23,873 nucleotides of DNA. Origin: CAZAIO01 sp964485235 (GTDB lineage Bacteria; Chloroflexota; Dehalococcoidia; GIF9; UBA5629). The position numbers were made by a program, and so were the translations under genes. Below the pieces are notes generated by a model that saw nothing but the letters and a program-made list of their open reading frames with translations, was not told the origin of the DNA and did not search any database. Position 1 is the stretch's first letter; each line of letters starts with the position of its first letter. Shown in pieces: positions 15,082 to 22,337 of the stretch. The DNA lies in contig CAZAIO010000030.1 of NCBI GenBank assembly GCA_964485235.1, positions 1-23,873 on the forward strand, given 5' to 3'.

Positions 15082-16431
15082 ATGAAAACAGGAACAATGG
15101 TGGCTCACGACCGAACCGTAGATTTACAAGAAAAAAGCACCATTTCGTTCCACGATGAAGGCGACAAAGAAACGGAACCTCCAGGTGGATCGGCCATAGT
15201 AAATAATAAAGAGGAAGAACCTCCAAGTTTACGTTTCAATCACAGGCATAAATCTTTCGAACACGTTCCGGACAGTGACTGGAACAACTGGAAATGGCAT
15301 TTCAAAAACAGAATTACCTCTATAGATGAACTCTCCAGATTTATCCCTCTCTCTACCAAAGAAAAGGCACAACTGAAGCTCGTCACACAACGGTACCCTT
15401 TCGCAGTAACCCCGTATTACCTGTCACAGATCGACCTTAACAATCCGGAAGACCCGGTCAGGAAGCAGTCGATACCTTCTATACTTGAAGTGACTATGGG
15501 AATGATAGGGTGTGAGGACCCGCTGGAAGAAAAAAGAGATTCGGTAGTGCCCGGACTCGTCCATCGCTATCCCGACAGGGTACTGATGGTACTCACGGAC
15601 ATCTGCCCCATGCTCTGCCGTCATTGCACGCGCAAACGGGAATGGCAACATGGAAGCTGGACACGTACACCGGCCGAGATCGATGCGATGCTTGACTATA
15701 TCCGGCATCATAATGCGGTAAGGGATGTGATAATCTCCGGCGGAGACCCGCTCACCCTTTCGACCCAGCACCTGGAGAGCATTATCTCCCGACTCAGGGC
15801 GATACAACACGTCGAGGTAATCCGTATCGGGACAAGGTTCCCCGTTGTGCTTCCGCAACGTATCGACGATGAGCTATGCAACATGTTGTCCAATTACGGA
15901 CCGATATGGTTGAACACTCATTTTAACCATCCACGCGAGATAACTGCCGAATCAGCGCGGGCATGCGACCGACTTCTGAGGAGCGGAGTGCCGGTAAATA
16001 ACCAGTCGGTACTGCTGCGCGGCATTAACGATAACGTAGAAACACAGCTTAAACTTTGCCAGGGGCTGCTGAAAATGAAGGTACGCCCGTACTACCTCTT
16101 CCAGTGCGATGAGGTACAGGGCACGGAACACCTGCGCACACCTGTAGAAACGGGCATGAATATAATAGAAGGTATGCGCGGCCGTACATCCGGCCTGTCG
16201 ATACCGTTATATGTTATCGACCTACCCGACGGCGGCGGAAAAATCCCGATGCAGCCGAATTATGTACTCATCCATACCAGACAGGAAATGGTGCTGAGGA
16301 ACTATCAGAACCGGATATTCCACTACCGGAACCCGGACAATACAAAGCACAAAAATGGTAATACTGCGCATGTTACAGGCCAAAAAGTACCTGAAACGGT
16401 AACACCCGGGGCAGCCGGTATTCTGGTATAG
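15082..16431 (+). CDS. kamA: KamA-family radical SAM lysine 2,3-aminomutase
   Basis: Predicted to convert L-lysine to L-beta-lysine with a 4Fe-4S cluster, SAM and PLP. 449 residues from the chosen ATG. The cluster motif CPMLCRHC is at 175-182 (Cys175, 179, 182). The PLP lysine is Lys387 in DLPDGGGKIP; known enzymes have PGGGGK, so one Gly is Asp here. The two Asp residues that bind the lysine side chain in clostridial KAM are conserved (Asp343 in FQCDEV, Asp380 in VIDLP), arguing for lysine rather than glutamate. The C-terminal CxCxxC zinc site of the clostridial enzyme is missing. I chose 15082 because AAAGGAG precedes it; a TTG at 14974 has no ribosome-binding site and adds 36 non-family residues. 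It heads the operon, 31 bases before the first ligase. Confidence 0.92.
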   Translation: MKTGTMVAHDRTVDLQEKSTISFHDEGDKETEPPGGSAIVNNKEEEPPSLRFNHRHKSFEHVPDSDWNNWKWHFKNRITSIDELSRFIPLSTKEKAQLKLVTQRYPFAVTPYYLSQIDLNNPEDPVRKQSIPSILEVTMGMIGCEDPLEEKRDSVVPGLVHRYPDRVLMVLTDICPMLCRHCTRKREWQHGSWTRTPAEIDAMLDYIRHHNAVRDVIISGGDPLTLSTQHLESIISRLRAIQHVEVIRIGTRFPVVLPQRIDDELCNMLSNYGPIWLNTHFNHPREITAESARACDRLLRSGVPVNNQSVLLRGINDNVETQLKLCQGLLKMKVRPYYLFQCDEVQGTEHLRTPVETGMNIIEGMRGRTSGLSIPLYVIDLPDGGGKIPMQPNYVLIHTRQEMVLRNYQNRIFHYRNPDNTKHKNGNTAHVTGQKVPETVTPGAAGILV

Positions 16432-16462
16432 GACAACTATCGATTATGAAGGAGCAGAACCC

Positions 16463-17467
16463 GTGTATATTGGTTTAGCATATGACCTCAAGGACAGCGT
16501 ACAGGCTGAGCAGTCCGCCGCTGATGATGCACTTGAAGAATATGATATACCGGAGACGGTGGACATTATCGCCTCCGCTCTCCGCTCAAAGGGACATCAG
16601 GTCGCCATGCTCGGCGGCGGCACCGAGTTTCTCAATAACATACTCGGCACACGTGTCGATTTCGTTTTCAACATCTCCGAGGGAAGAGGCAATTACAGGA
16701 GCAGGGAATCGCAGGTACCTGCTGTCCTGGAGATGTTGCACATCCCTTATTCCGGCTCGGACCCGTATTGCCTTGCCCTGTGCCTTGACAAGCCTCTCAC
16801 TAAAAAGCTGGTAGAAGAGGCAGGAGTACGCACGCCTAAATCGCGTACAATCCGCAACAGAGAAGAGATGTACCGTTCACTGGTGAACTCCTTCCCCTTT
16901 CCGGCAATCGTCAAACCCGCCTGCGAGGGGTCCAGCAAGGGTATTCGCCTCGATTCGCTGGTACACGAGCCGCACCAGGTGATCGATACGGTTGAAAACC
17001 TTCTCGAAAGCTACAACCAGCCGGTAATGCTCGAAGAGTTCATCGAAGGAGATGAAGTTACGGTCGGCATCGTCGGCAATTCCCCGGCATATATCGCGGG
17101 AATAATGCGTATCATTCCACGACAAAAAGACCGGCCTTTCGTCTACTCGCTGGAAGTAAAACGCGACTGGAAAAAACTCGTAGATTACGAGTGTCCTGCG
17201 CTTCTCGATAAAGCGGTACTGGACAGGATAAAAGCATACAGCCTCAACGTATTCAACACGCTCGGCTGCCGCGATTTCGCGCGTATAGATTTCAGGATTG
17301 GCCGTGACGGGACACCGTACTTCCTGGAAATAAATCCCCTGCCCGGGCTCGGTACATACAGCGATCTTATCATCATGGCAATAAAAATGGGGCTGACTCA
17401 CGAAGGACTGATAGGCAACGTCCTGGATGCTGCCCTCGAGAGGTATCCTCAATGTATCCACGCATAG
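16463..17467 (+). CDS. ATP-grasp ligase, D-alanine-D-alanine ligase-like (first of two)
   Basis: 334 residues. ATP-grasp enzymes activate a carboxylate as acyl phosphate and join it to an amine. Visible elements: DFVFNISEG (66-74), LDKPLTKKLVEEAGVRTP (109-125), ATP-binding VKPACEGSSKGI (150-161), EEFIEGDEVTVGIVG (191-205), and metal-binding ARIDF (273-277) with EINPLPGLG (289-297). The EREVS segment near the N-terminus of cell-wall Ddl is missing, so D-Ala-D-Ala synthesis is unlikely. GTG start with AAGGAG eight bases upstream. Its end overlaps the next ligase by 16 bases. From context it probably joins an amino acid such as beta-lysine to another acid or amine (inference). Confidence 0.88.
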   Translation: MYIGLAYDLKDSVQAEQSAADDALEEYDIPETVDIIASALRSKGHQVAMLGGGTEFLNNILGTRVDFVFNISEGRGNYRSRESQVPAVLEMLHIPYSGSDPYCLALCLDKPLTKKLVEEAGVRTPKSRTIRNREEMYRSLVNSFPFPAIVKPACEGSSKGIRLDSLVHEPHQVIDTVENLLESYNQPVMLEEFIEGDEVTVGIVGNSPAYIAGIMRIIPRQKDRPFVYSLEVKRDWKKLVDYECPALLDKAVLDRIKAYSLNVFNTLGCRDFARIDFRIGRDGTPYFLEINPLPGLGTYSDLIIMAIKMGLTHEGLIGNVLDAALERYPQCIHA

Positions 17468-18456
17468 CGCTGGTATATAACGAACCTTCGCCGTCTCATT
17501 ACGACACTTTTGGTGAAAGCAGTGCCGTGCTGGGAGTGCTCCAGGCCGTAAAAGCGGTACACAAAGCGCTTCATGAGCTTGGATACCATGTAACACAATT
17601 ACCGCTCATGCCGCCGCCGGACCTTGCTTTAAAGAAACTCCTGGATATCGATGCCGACCTTGTGTTCAACCTTTTCGAAGGCTTTCCGGGGACTCCCGAA
17701 ACAGAGGCGCTCGTTCCGGACACAATTACGGCAAGAGGCATTCCCTTCACCGGTTGCCCCGGTACTGCGCTCAAACTTGCGCTTGATAAGGCGCGGGTAA
17801 AGGAAATACTGAAAGCCTCCGGAGTACCGACACCCGACTACCAGTTGCTCAATCCTCATATTTTACATACGTTCCATCTCGGTTATCCCTGCATTGTCAA
17901 ACCGCGCAGTGAGGACGCAAGCCACGGTATGTCGCCCGACAGCCTTGTCTACGGTCCTGCCGCGCTGGCAAAACAGGTGAATGATATATGCGAACGCTAC
18001 GGAGACGACGCTCTCGTAGAAGTGTTTCTGGACGGCAATGAATATAATGCCACAGTGCTTGGAAATTCGACGTATACCGTATTGCCGGTATCGGAGATCC
18101 TCTACACGTTGCCGCCGGATATGCCGGAAATACTCACCTTTGCGGCAAAATGGGAAAACGAGAGCATTTATTTTCAAAATACACGGACGATTTGTCCTGC
18201 ACCTGTCGATAACGGACTGCGGGAACGTCTGGCCGATACGGCGCTGTCTGCATTCCGCCTGGCTGGTTGCAGAGGCTACGCCAGAGTGGATATGCGTATG
18301 GACCGTGAAGGACTGGTGAATGTAATCGAGGTCAATCCCAATCCGGATATCTCTCCCGGTTCCGGCGCGCAGCATCAGGCAGAAGCGGCGGGAATGCTTT
18401 ACGCCCAATTCATAGAGAAGATCGCACAACTCGCTCTTGAGGAGCGTAAAAATTGA
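17452..18456 (+). CDS. ATP-grasp ligase, D-alanine-D-alanine ligase-like (second of two)
   Basis: 334 residues, the same length as the preceding ligase and sharing its plan but clearly diverged. DLVFNLFEG (69-77) parallels DFVFNISEG of the neighbour. LDKARVKEILKASGVPTP (111-128), IVKPRSEDASHGM (148-160), VEVFLDGNEYNATVLG (189-204), YARVDM (276-281) and IEVNPNPDISPGSG (292-305) follow. The ATP-loop EDASHG replaces EGSSKG, and NPNPDISPG replaces NPLPGLGTY, so substrates probably differ between the two. The ATG lies within the 3' end of the first ligase gene, with AGAGG eight bases upstream. It overlaps the GNAT gene by four bases. Likely arose by old tandem duplication. Confidence 0.87.
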   Translation: MYPRIALVYNEPSPSHYDTFGESSAVLGVLQAVKAVHKALHELGYHVTQLPLMPPPDLALKKLLDIDADLVFNLFEGFPGTPETEALVPDTITARGIPFTGCPGTALKLALDKARVKEILKASGVPTPDYQLLNPHILHTFHLGYPCIVKPRSEDASHGMSPDSLVYGPAALAKQVNDICERYGDDALVEVFLDGNEYNATVLGNSTYTVLPVSEILYTLPPDMPEILTFAAKWENESIYFQNTRTICPAPVDNGLRERLADTALSAFRLAGCRGYARVDMRMDREGLVNVIEVNPNPDISPGSGAQHQAEAAGMLYAQFIEKIAQLALEERKN

Positions 18457-18932
18457 CTGTACATATACGGACCATGACAAAGAAAGACAAGCGCGCCATC
18501 ATGGCATTGCTGAAGATAACACCCGAATTCAGGCCCGAAGAAGTGATAGTCGCCGAAGAGGTTATCGATAGCTACCTCGGCGACCCTGCCCGTTCCGGCT
18601 ACTATGCTGCAGTAGCCGAAGCAGGTACAACCGTCTATGGATATATATGCTGGGGGCCGACTCCCCTTACCAGCGGTACCTGGGACATATACTGGATGGC
18701 GGTCGCACCTGAGCAGCAGGGCAACGGTATCGGGAGTGCGCTCATTCAGTTTGCCGAAGCAGATATGAAAAAAGCGGCAGCAAGGTTGTCGCTTATAGAG
18801 ACGTCGGGCACGCCCGGCTATGAAAAGACCAGGCGTTTTTACCTTGGAAAAGGATATGAGATAATCAGCCGCATTCCGGACTTCTATTCTCCGGGCGATG
18901 ACAAGGTAATTATGCGGAAAAAGCTTCCGTAA
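18453..18932 (+). CDS. GNAT-family N-acetyltransferase
   Basis: 159 residues, one GNAT domain. The acetyl-CoA pyrophosphate-binding motif A is VAPEQQGNGIGSALI (84-98), preceded by the beta4 strand WDIYWMAV. Motif B includes YEKTRRFYLGKGYE near 123-136. The acceptor is unknown. The TTG start at 18453 overlaps the ligase stop (TTGA) and has GAGGAG eight bases upstream, so the two genes are probably translationally coupled. With lysine 2,3-aminomutase nearby, acetylation of beta-lysine or of a beta-lysine amide is a reasonable idea; the known beta-lysine acetyltransferase AblB is considerably longer, so this is not a straightforward AblB. Confidence 0.9.
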   Translation: MTVHIRTMTKKDKRAIMALLKITPEFRPEEVIVAEEVIDSYLGDPARSGYYAAVAEAGTTVYGYICWGPTPLTSGTWDIYWMAVAPEQQGNGIGSALIQFAEADMKKAAARLSLIETSGTPGYEKTRRFYLGKGYEIISRIPDFYSPGDDKVIMRKKLP

Positions 18933-18972
18933 CGCCATCATTCACCGCAGGCGAACCCGCTATAAAAATATT

Positions 18973-18993
18973 TTACAATATCCGGTATTGTAA
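18973..18993 (+). promoter_or_regulatory. Perfect inverted repeat next to the GNAT-deacetylase promoter
   Basis: Arms TTACAATA (18973-18980) and TATTGTAA (18986-18993) flank a TCCGG centre. The element ends three bases before the -35 box. It may be an activator or repressor site. As a hairpin it has no T-run, so it is not a convincing terminator for the gene before it. Confidence 0.5.
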
Positions 18994-18996
18994 CCA

Positions 18997-19025
18997 TTGA
19001 ACGCTGTCGGGAACGACACTATAAT
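18997..19025 (+). promoter_or_regulatory. Promoter of the GNAT-deacetylase fusion gene
   Basis: TTGAAC (18997-19002), 17 bases, perfect TATAAT (19020-19025). The predicted start is about 12 bases before the ATG at 19044, leaving a very short leader with only a weak AGAG-type ribosome-binding site. Confidence 0.7.
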
Positions 19026-19043
19026 TTGTAAAGAGAGTGATTT

Positions 19044-20789
19044 ATGTTTCGCATTCGTAGAGTATACGACGATGTCACACCTGCCAATAAAGATGCTATA
19101 GAACAGGTCCTGACCATTTTGCGCACACATTTCCCCCTAGTGTCGAAAAGGGATATCGCCAAGCTGCCTGAACAGCTTCGAGATCCCATGAAGTACCGGT
19201 TCCGCTCCATCCTGTTCGTTTCCGAGGGGGCAAGAGGGCGCGTGAACGGTTTTGCCCTCCTGTTCCATGAGCCATTCATAGGGTTTTGTTACCTCGATTA
19301 CCTGTCAGCCGGTATACATAAGACAGGTGGGGGGATCGGCGGAGCACTGTATGAAAGAGTGCGTGAAGAGGCGCTCGACCTTAACACCGTCGGCATGTTC
19401 TTCGAATGTCTTCCCGATACGCCTAAACTGAGCCGCAATCCCGATGTCAGGAAGCAGAACGCAGCACGGCTGCGCTTTTACGAAAGGTACGGTGCACGTC
19501 CCATCATCAATACCGCCTATGAGACCCCTCTCAAGCCGGGCGACGATAATCCTCCCTACCTTGTCTTCGACGACCTGGGACAGGACATCGAGCTTTCCCG
19601 CGATAAGGCGCAGGAGATCGTCCGCGCTATCCTGGAACGCAAGTACAAAGGTGTATGCCCGCCCGACTACGTAGAAATGGTAGTCGAGTCTTTCAAGGAC
19701 GACCCGGTACGGTTGAGAAAACCGCTTTATGTAAAGAAGCCTCCCGTCCCCGTCAAGCGCACCATACCCGTCGACAGGCGGATCATGCTCGTGATCAACG
19801 ACCGGCACTGGATACACCATGTAGAGGAGCGCGGGTACGTCGAGTCGCCGGTGCGCATAGACACCATAATTCACGAGATCGACCAGACGGACCTTTTTCA
19901 GAAGATCCCGCCGCGTCACTTCTCGGAAAACCGCATCAGGTCGGTCCACGACAACGGATATGTCGACTATCTGAAAAAGGTATGCGTCAATATGGAGCCG
20001 GGGACATCCGTATACCCGTATGTCTTTCCCATCCGCAACAGGACTCGACCTCCCAAAGTGCTGCCCGTTCGTGCCGGGTACTACTGCATCGATACGTTCA
20101 CGCCGATAAACGGCAATGCGTTTATCGCGGCCAAAAGGGCGGTCGACTGTTCGCTTACTGCGGCAAAACAGCTTCTCGAAGGGTACCGCCTTGCATATGC
20201 ACTTGTACGGCCCCCCGGACACCATGCGGAGCCAGGCTCGTTCGGCGGCTTCTGCTACTTCAACTCGGCGGCAATCGCCGCACAATACCTTAGCACATAC
20301 GGAAAGATCGTCATGCTTGATATTGACTATCACCACGGCAACGGCCAGCAGGAGATATTTTATGAACGGTCCGATGTACTGACCATTTCCATTCACGGCC
20401 ATCCGGCTTTCGCCTATCCCTATTTCAGTGGCTTCTCCGGCGAAAGGGGCAGGGGCATCGGTCTGGGATTTAACCTGAACGTACCTTTGCCTGAACACCT
20501 GGACGGAGAGCATTACAGGCGCTTTCTGCACGACGTGCTCGGCAGAGTAAGAAGGTTCAATCCACGGTTCCTCATCGTCCCGCTGGGGCTTGATACGGCA
20601 AAAGAAGACCCGACAGGAAGCTGGACACTGGAGGCCGCTGACTTTGAAGCGATCGGTAAAATGATCGGCAATCTCCACCTGCCCACCCTCGTAGTACAGG
20701 AGGGCGGCTATGATACCCGCGTACTGGGCATCAATGTCCGCAGCTTTTTCGAAGGGCTCTGGTCCAACGCCTTTACAAGCAACCCTTAA
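19044..20789 (+). CDS. GNAT domain fused to histone-deacetylase/acetylpolyamine amidohydrolase domain
   Basis: 581 residues with two opposed activities. Residues 1-165 look like a GNAT domain (CYLDYLSAGIHKTGGGIGGALYERV, acetyl-CoA loop near 95-100, and RLRFYERYGARPI). A linker (about 175-245) leads to a zinc-dependent deacetylase of the arginase/HDAC fold: charge-relay His393-His394 in RPPGHHAEPG, FCYFNSAAIAA, zinc ligands Asp428 and His430 in DIDYHHGNG, Asp517 in GLDTAKEDP, and Tyr556 in QEGGYD. The EGGY form and the length of the loop before the active site recall acetylpolyamine amidohydrolases rather than eukaryotic class I HDACs. All catalytic residues are present. It lies 111 bases after the GNAT gene on the same strand, with its own promoter. 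Substrate unknown; an acetylated (beta-)lysine or polyamine-like amine is plausible. Confidence 0.9.
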   Translation: MFRIRRVYDDVTPANKDAIEQVLTILRTHFPLVSKRDIAKLPEQLRDPMKYRFRSILFVSEGARGRVNGFALLFHEPFIGFCYLDYLSAGIHKTGGGIGGALYERVREEALDLNTVGMFFECLPDTPKLSRNPDVRKQNAARLRFYERYGARPIINTAYETPLKPGDDNPPYLVFDDLGQDIELSRDKAQEIVRAILERKYKGVCPPDYVEMVVESFKDDPVRLRKPLYVKKPPVPVKRTIPVDRRIMLVINDRHWIHHVEERGYVESPVRIDTIIHEIDQTDLFQKIPPRHFSENRIRSVHDNGYVDYLKKVCVNMEPGTSVYPYVFPIRNRTRPPKVLPVRAGYYCIDTFTPINGNAFIAAKRAVDCSLTAAKQLLEGYRLAYALVRPPGHHAEPGSFGGFCYFNSAAIAAQYLSTYGKIVMLDIDYHHGNGQQEIFYERSDVLTISIHGHPAFAYPYFSGFSGERGRGIGLGFNLNVPLPEHLDGEHYRRFLHDVLGRVRRFNPRFLIVPLGLDTAKEDPTGSWTLEAADFEAIGKMIGNLHLPTLVVQEGGYDTRVLGINVRSFFEGLWSNAFTSNP

Positions 20790-20959
20790 TCGTACGGAAC
20801 CTGAAAACATTCACCGGCGTCAGGATGAATATCTCCAAATTATACGAAGATATGCAGGACCACCCCGAAAGCAGGTGTAAAAGCTTCTCTCGTACAATCA
20901 CTGGAAGCAGGTACGGTATGATTTTTCACGGAAAAACGGTACAATAATCGCACGTCGCT

Positions 20960-21235
20960 ATGAAGTCCGTTTTTGATTCGAAAGAACTTCAAACAATCCC
21001 CGGTGTCGGCCCCGGTATCGCCCGTGACCTGGTCGATCTGGGCTATACATCGGTTTCTTCGCTCAAAGGAGCAGATCCTGAATCGATGTATGAGATGTTG
21101 TGCGATCTCCGCGCACAGCACATAGACCGCTGCGTCCTTTACGTGTTCCGCTGCGCTGTATACTTCGCCGGTTCCAATATGCACAATCCGGAACTATTGA
21201 AATGGTGGAACTGGAAGGACACGAAACAGAGGTAA
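20960..21235 (+). CDS. Helix-hairpin-helix protein, pathogenicity locus (Cdd1) family
   Basis: 91 residues. A helix-hairpin-helix DNA-binding motif lies at 8-40 (LQTIPGVGPGIARDLVDLGY), followed by SSLKGADPESMYEMLCDL, and the conserved HIDRCVLYVFRCAVYFA and ELLKWWNWKD that mark the Cdd1 family. The biochemical role is unknown; the HhH suggests non-specific binding of DNA. No Shine-Dalgarno is visible before the ATG. The 170 bases upstream hold a short inverted repeat (TTTTTC-ACG-GAAAAA, 20922-20936) and no convincing promoter; the gene could be read through from the fusion gene upstream. Confidence 0.85.
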   Translation: MKSVFDSKELQTIPGVGPGIARDLVDLGYTSVSSLKGADPESMYEMLCDLRAQHIDRCVLYVFRCAVYFAGSNMHNPELLKWWNWKDTKQR

Positions 21236-21238
21236 TCG

Positions 21239-21306
21239 GTGAGTAGTTTTCAGTTGTCAGCGATCAGGAATTGATGCCTGATAACCGGTTACCGATAACT
21301 GATCAC
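21239..21306. repeat. Imperfect inverted repeat after the Cdd1-family gene
   Basis: Two 30-base arms (21239-21268 and 21277-21306), matching at about 20 of 30 positions, flank an eight-base centre. The ends are GTGA...ATCAGG on one arm and CCTGAT...TCAC on the other. It may be a terminator-like fold, or a decayed interspersed palindromic repeat. Confidence 0.5.
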
Positions 21307-21325
21307 TATTTTGTGAGATTCACTC

Positions 21326-21388
21326 CCGTAGAGGATACTTTTAAACCCTGGTATCCTTTTATTCTACGGTTAAAATCCCTCTTTTTTT
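21326..21388 (+). terminator. Nested hairpin followed by a T-run
   Basis: On the 5' side CCGTAGA (21326-21332) and GGATAC (21333-21338) are continuous. They pair with GTATCC (21351-21356) and TCTACGG (21363-21369), with a TTTTAT bulge between. A run of seven T lies at 21382-21388, 12 bases past the stem. It could terminate the Cdd1-family transcript, although the T-run is further from the stem than usual. An RNA element of another kind is possible. Confidence 0.45.
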
Positions 21389-21570
21389 AGCAGAATATTG
21401 TTGCCTGTGACTTCTCGCTAAGGGAGAGGAACACACTTTACAATTCTTTAAAGTAATGTTATTACGTACATGTTTCACTCCGTGAAAGGTAAACTCACAC
21501 CCTCCATCTTTAATATAAACACCGTTACAAAAACCCTTGCTTTTATCGAACATTATTTTTCCATCCTTTA

Positions 21571-21633
21571 TCGGACTTTACCCGGGGCATACGTAGAACT
21601 TTCCGTTAAAATATATCCCCGGATAAAAGTCGA
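21571..21633. repeat. Long imperfect stem-loop beyond the zinc-ribbon gene
   Basis: An arm of TCGGACTTTACCCGGGG (21571-21587) pairs with 21617-21633 with two single-base bulges, around a 29-base AT-rich loop. It begins 13 bases after the stop of the minus-strand zinc-ribbon gene. No T-run follows on either strand, so it may protect the 3' end or form part of a structured RNA. Between 21389 and 21570 I see no gene I can support. Confidence 0.45.
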
Positions 21634-21645
21634 TTATTTTCTCAC

Positions 21646-21831
21646 TTATCTTCTGCTATAGCTGTATAAGTTAGAACTCCCATTCTCACGTTTCTTTGCC
21701 CGACGGCATGAAACACAACGTTTGGGTACATTGGTAAAACCTTTGGATTCAAAGAATTTTTGTTCCCCGGCAGTGAACGTAAACGAATCACCGCAATCGG
21801 AACACCTGAGTGTTTTATCTTCGATACTCAT
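21646..21831 (-). CDS. Small zinc-ribbon protein (zinc-ribbon domain, PF13451-like)
   Basis: 61 residues. Two CxxC pairs (CSDCGDSF near residue 10 and CVSCRRAKK near 39) form a zinc ribbon. The intervening FTFTAGEQKFFESKGF and PKRC match a widespread family of small bacterial zinc-ribbon proteins of unknown function. A basic, Ser/Tyr-rich tail follows. ATG start with AGAGGAGG six bases upstream, one of the strongest ribosome-binding sites in the window. It appears monocistronic. Confidence 0.88.
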   Translation of the reverse strand: MSIEDKTLRCSDCGDSFTFTAGEQKFFESKGFTNVPKRCVSCRRAKKRENGSSNLYSYSRR

Positions 21832-21993
21832 AGATGACCTCCTCTTGAATAATAGCTGGTTAGAGTTACGGTCACCAAAAACTTGTAGGGCTTTAAGAGG
21901 GCTTGAGCGGATCTAGTCAAGTAAGTCGTAACGTAAACTGAAAACCACTGATTTCACTATACGCTGAAACTACTGCCAATGCAAATAATACAG

Positions 21994-22024
21994 GCTGGCG
22001 GACTTATCGTCAGCGCTTTTTTTA
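21994..22024 (+). terminator. Orphan rho-independent terminator
   Basis: GCTGGCG (21994-22000) pairs with CGTCAGC (22008-22014), with one G-U pair, around a seven-base loop, followed by GC and a run of seven T. It reads on the plus strand, but the nearest annotated gene upstream (zinc ribbon) is on the opposite strand. It may therefore end a small RNA transcribed from about 21840-21990, where GTTACG (21865-21870) can pair with CGTAAC (21927-21932). Confidence 0.6.
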
Positions 22025-22119
22025 TCGGTTTATAAAAGGCAACAACACGGGAATTGCCGTTTCGTGCTTCATCCATTTGTACACAAGCCATTGTCGACCA
22101 TCGTGCCCCCACCACTACC

Positions 22120-22215
22120 GGGCGCATCTAAAGATACGCCCCTACGAGGTGGTATGGTTTTTAGGTATTCCTTGCCCGCAGGCAACCCTTACAATAAGGT
22201 CAAAGATTGCTTCGC
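22120..22215. repeat. Cluster of short intergenic palindromes
   Basis: GGGCGCATC-N4-GATACGCCC (22120-22141; pairs best on the minus strand, where the mismatch becomes G-U) is followed by TTGCC-CGCA-GGCAA (22172-22185) and CCTTA-CAA-TAAGG (22187-22199). AGATTGCTTCGC (22204-22215) resembles the end of dispersed palindromic repeats common in some bacterial genomes. The stretch between the zinc-ribbon gene and the exporter carries no gene I can support. Confidence 0.5.
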
Positions 22216-22337
22216 CTCCCTGCTTTCCCTCTTCATCGTGATATTCGACGCATGTATGGCTCCCGATGATAATTATGTAAAATTCGTCTCGTTTTAAATT
22301 GACAATAGTAATGAAGTCCAATCCCTCACTCAATATC

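Noticed and set aside
19305..20810. 501-codon open frame on the minus strand
   Set aside because: It lies antisense to the GNAT-deacetylase fusion, whose catalytic motifs are intact. The antisense frame shows no family motif and reflects the codon bias of the real gene.
21359..21553. 64-codon minus-strand frame after the zinc-ribbon gene, with AAAGGA ten bases before its ATG
   Set aside because: It has a plausible ribosome-binding site and a CxxC, but no recognisable family, and its 3' end is antisense to the hairpin and T-run at 21326-21388. Conservation in relatives would be needed to accept it.
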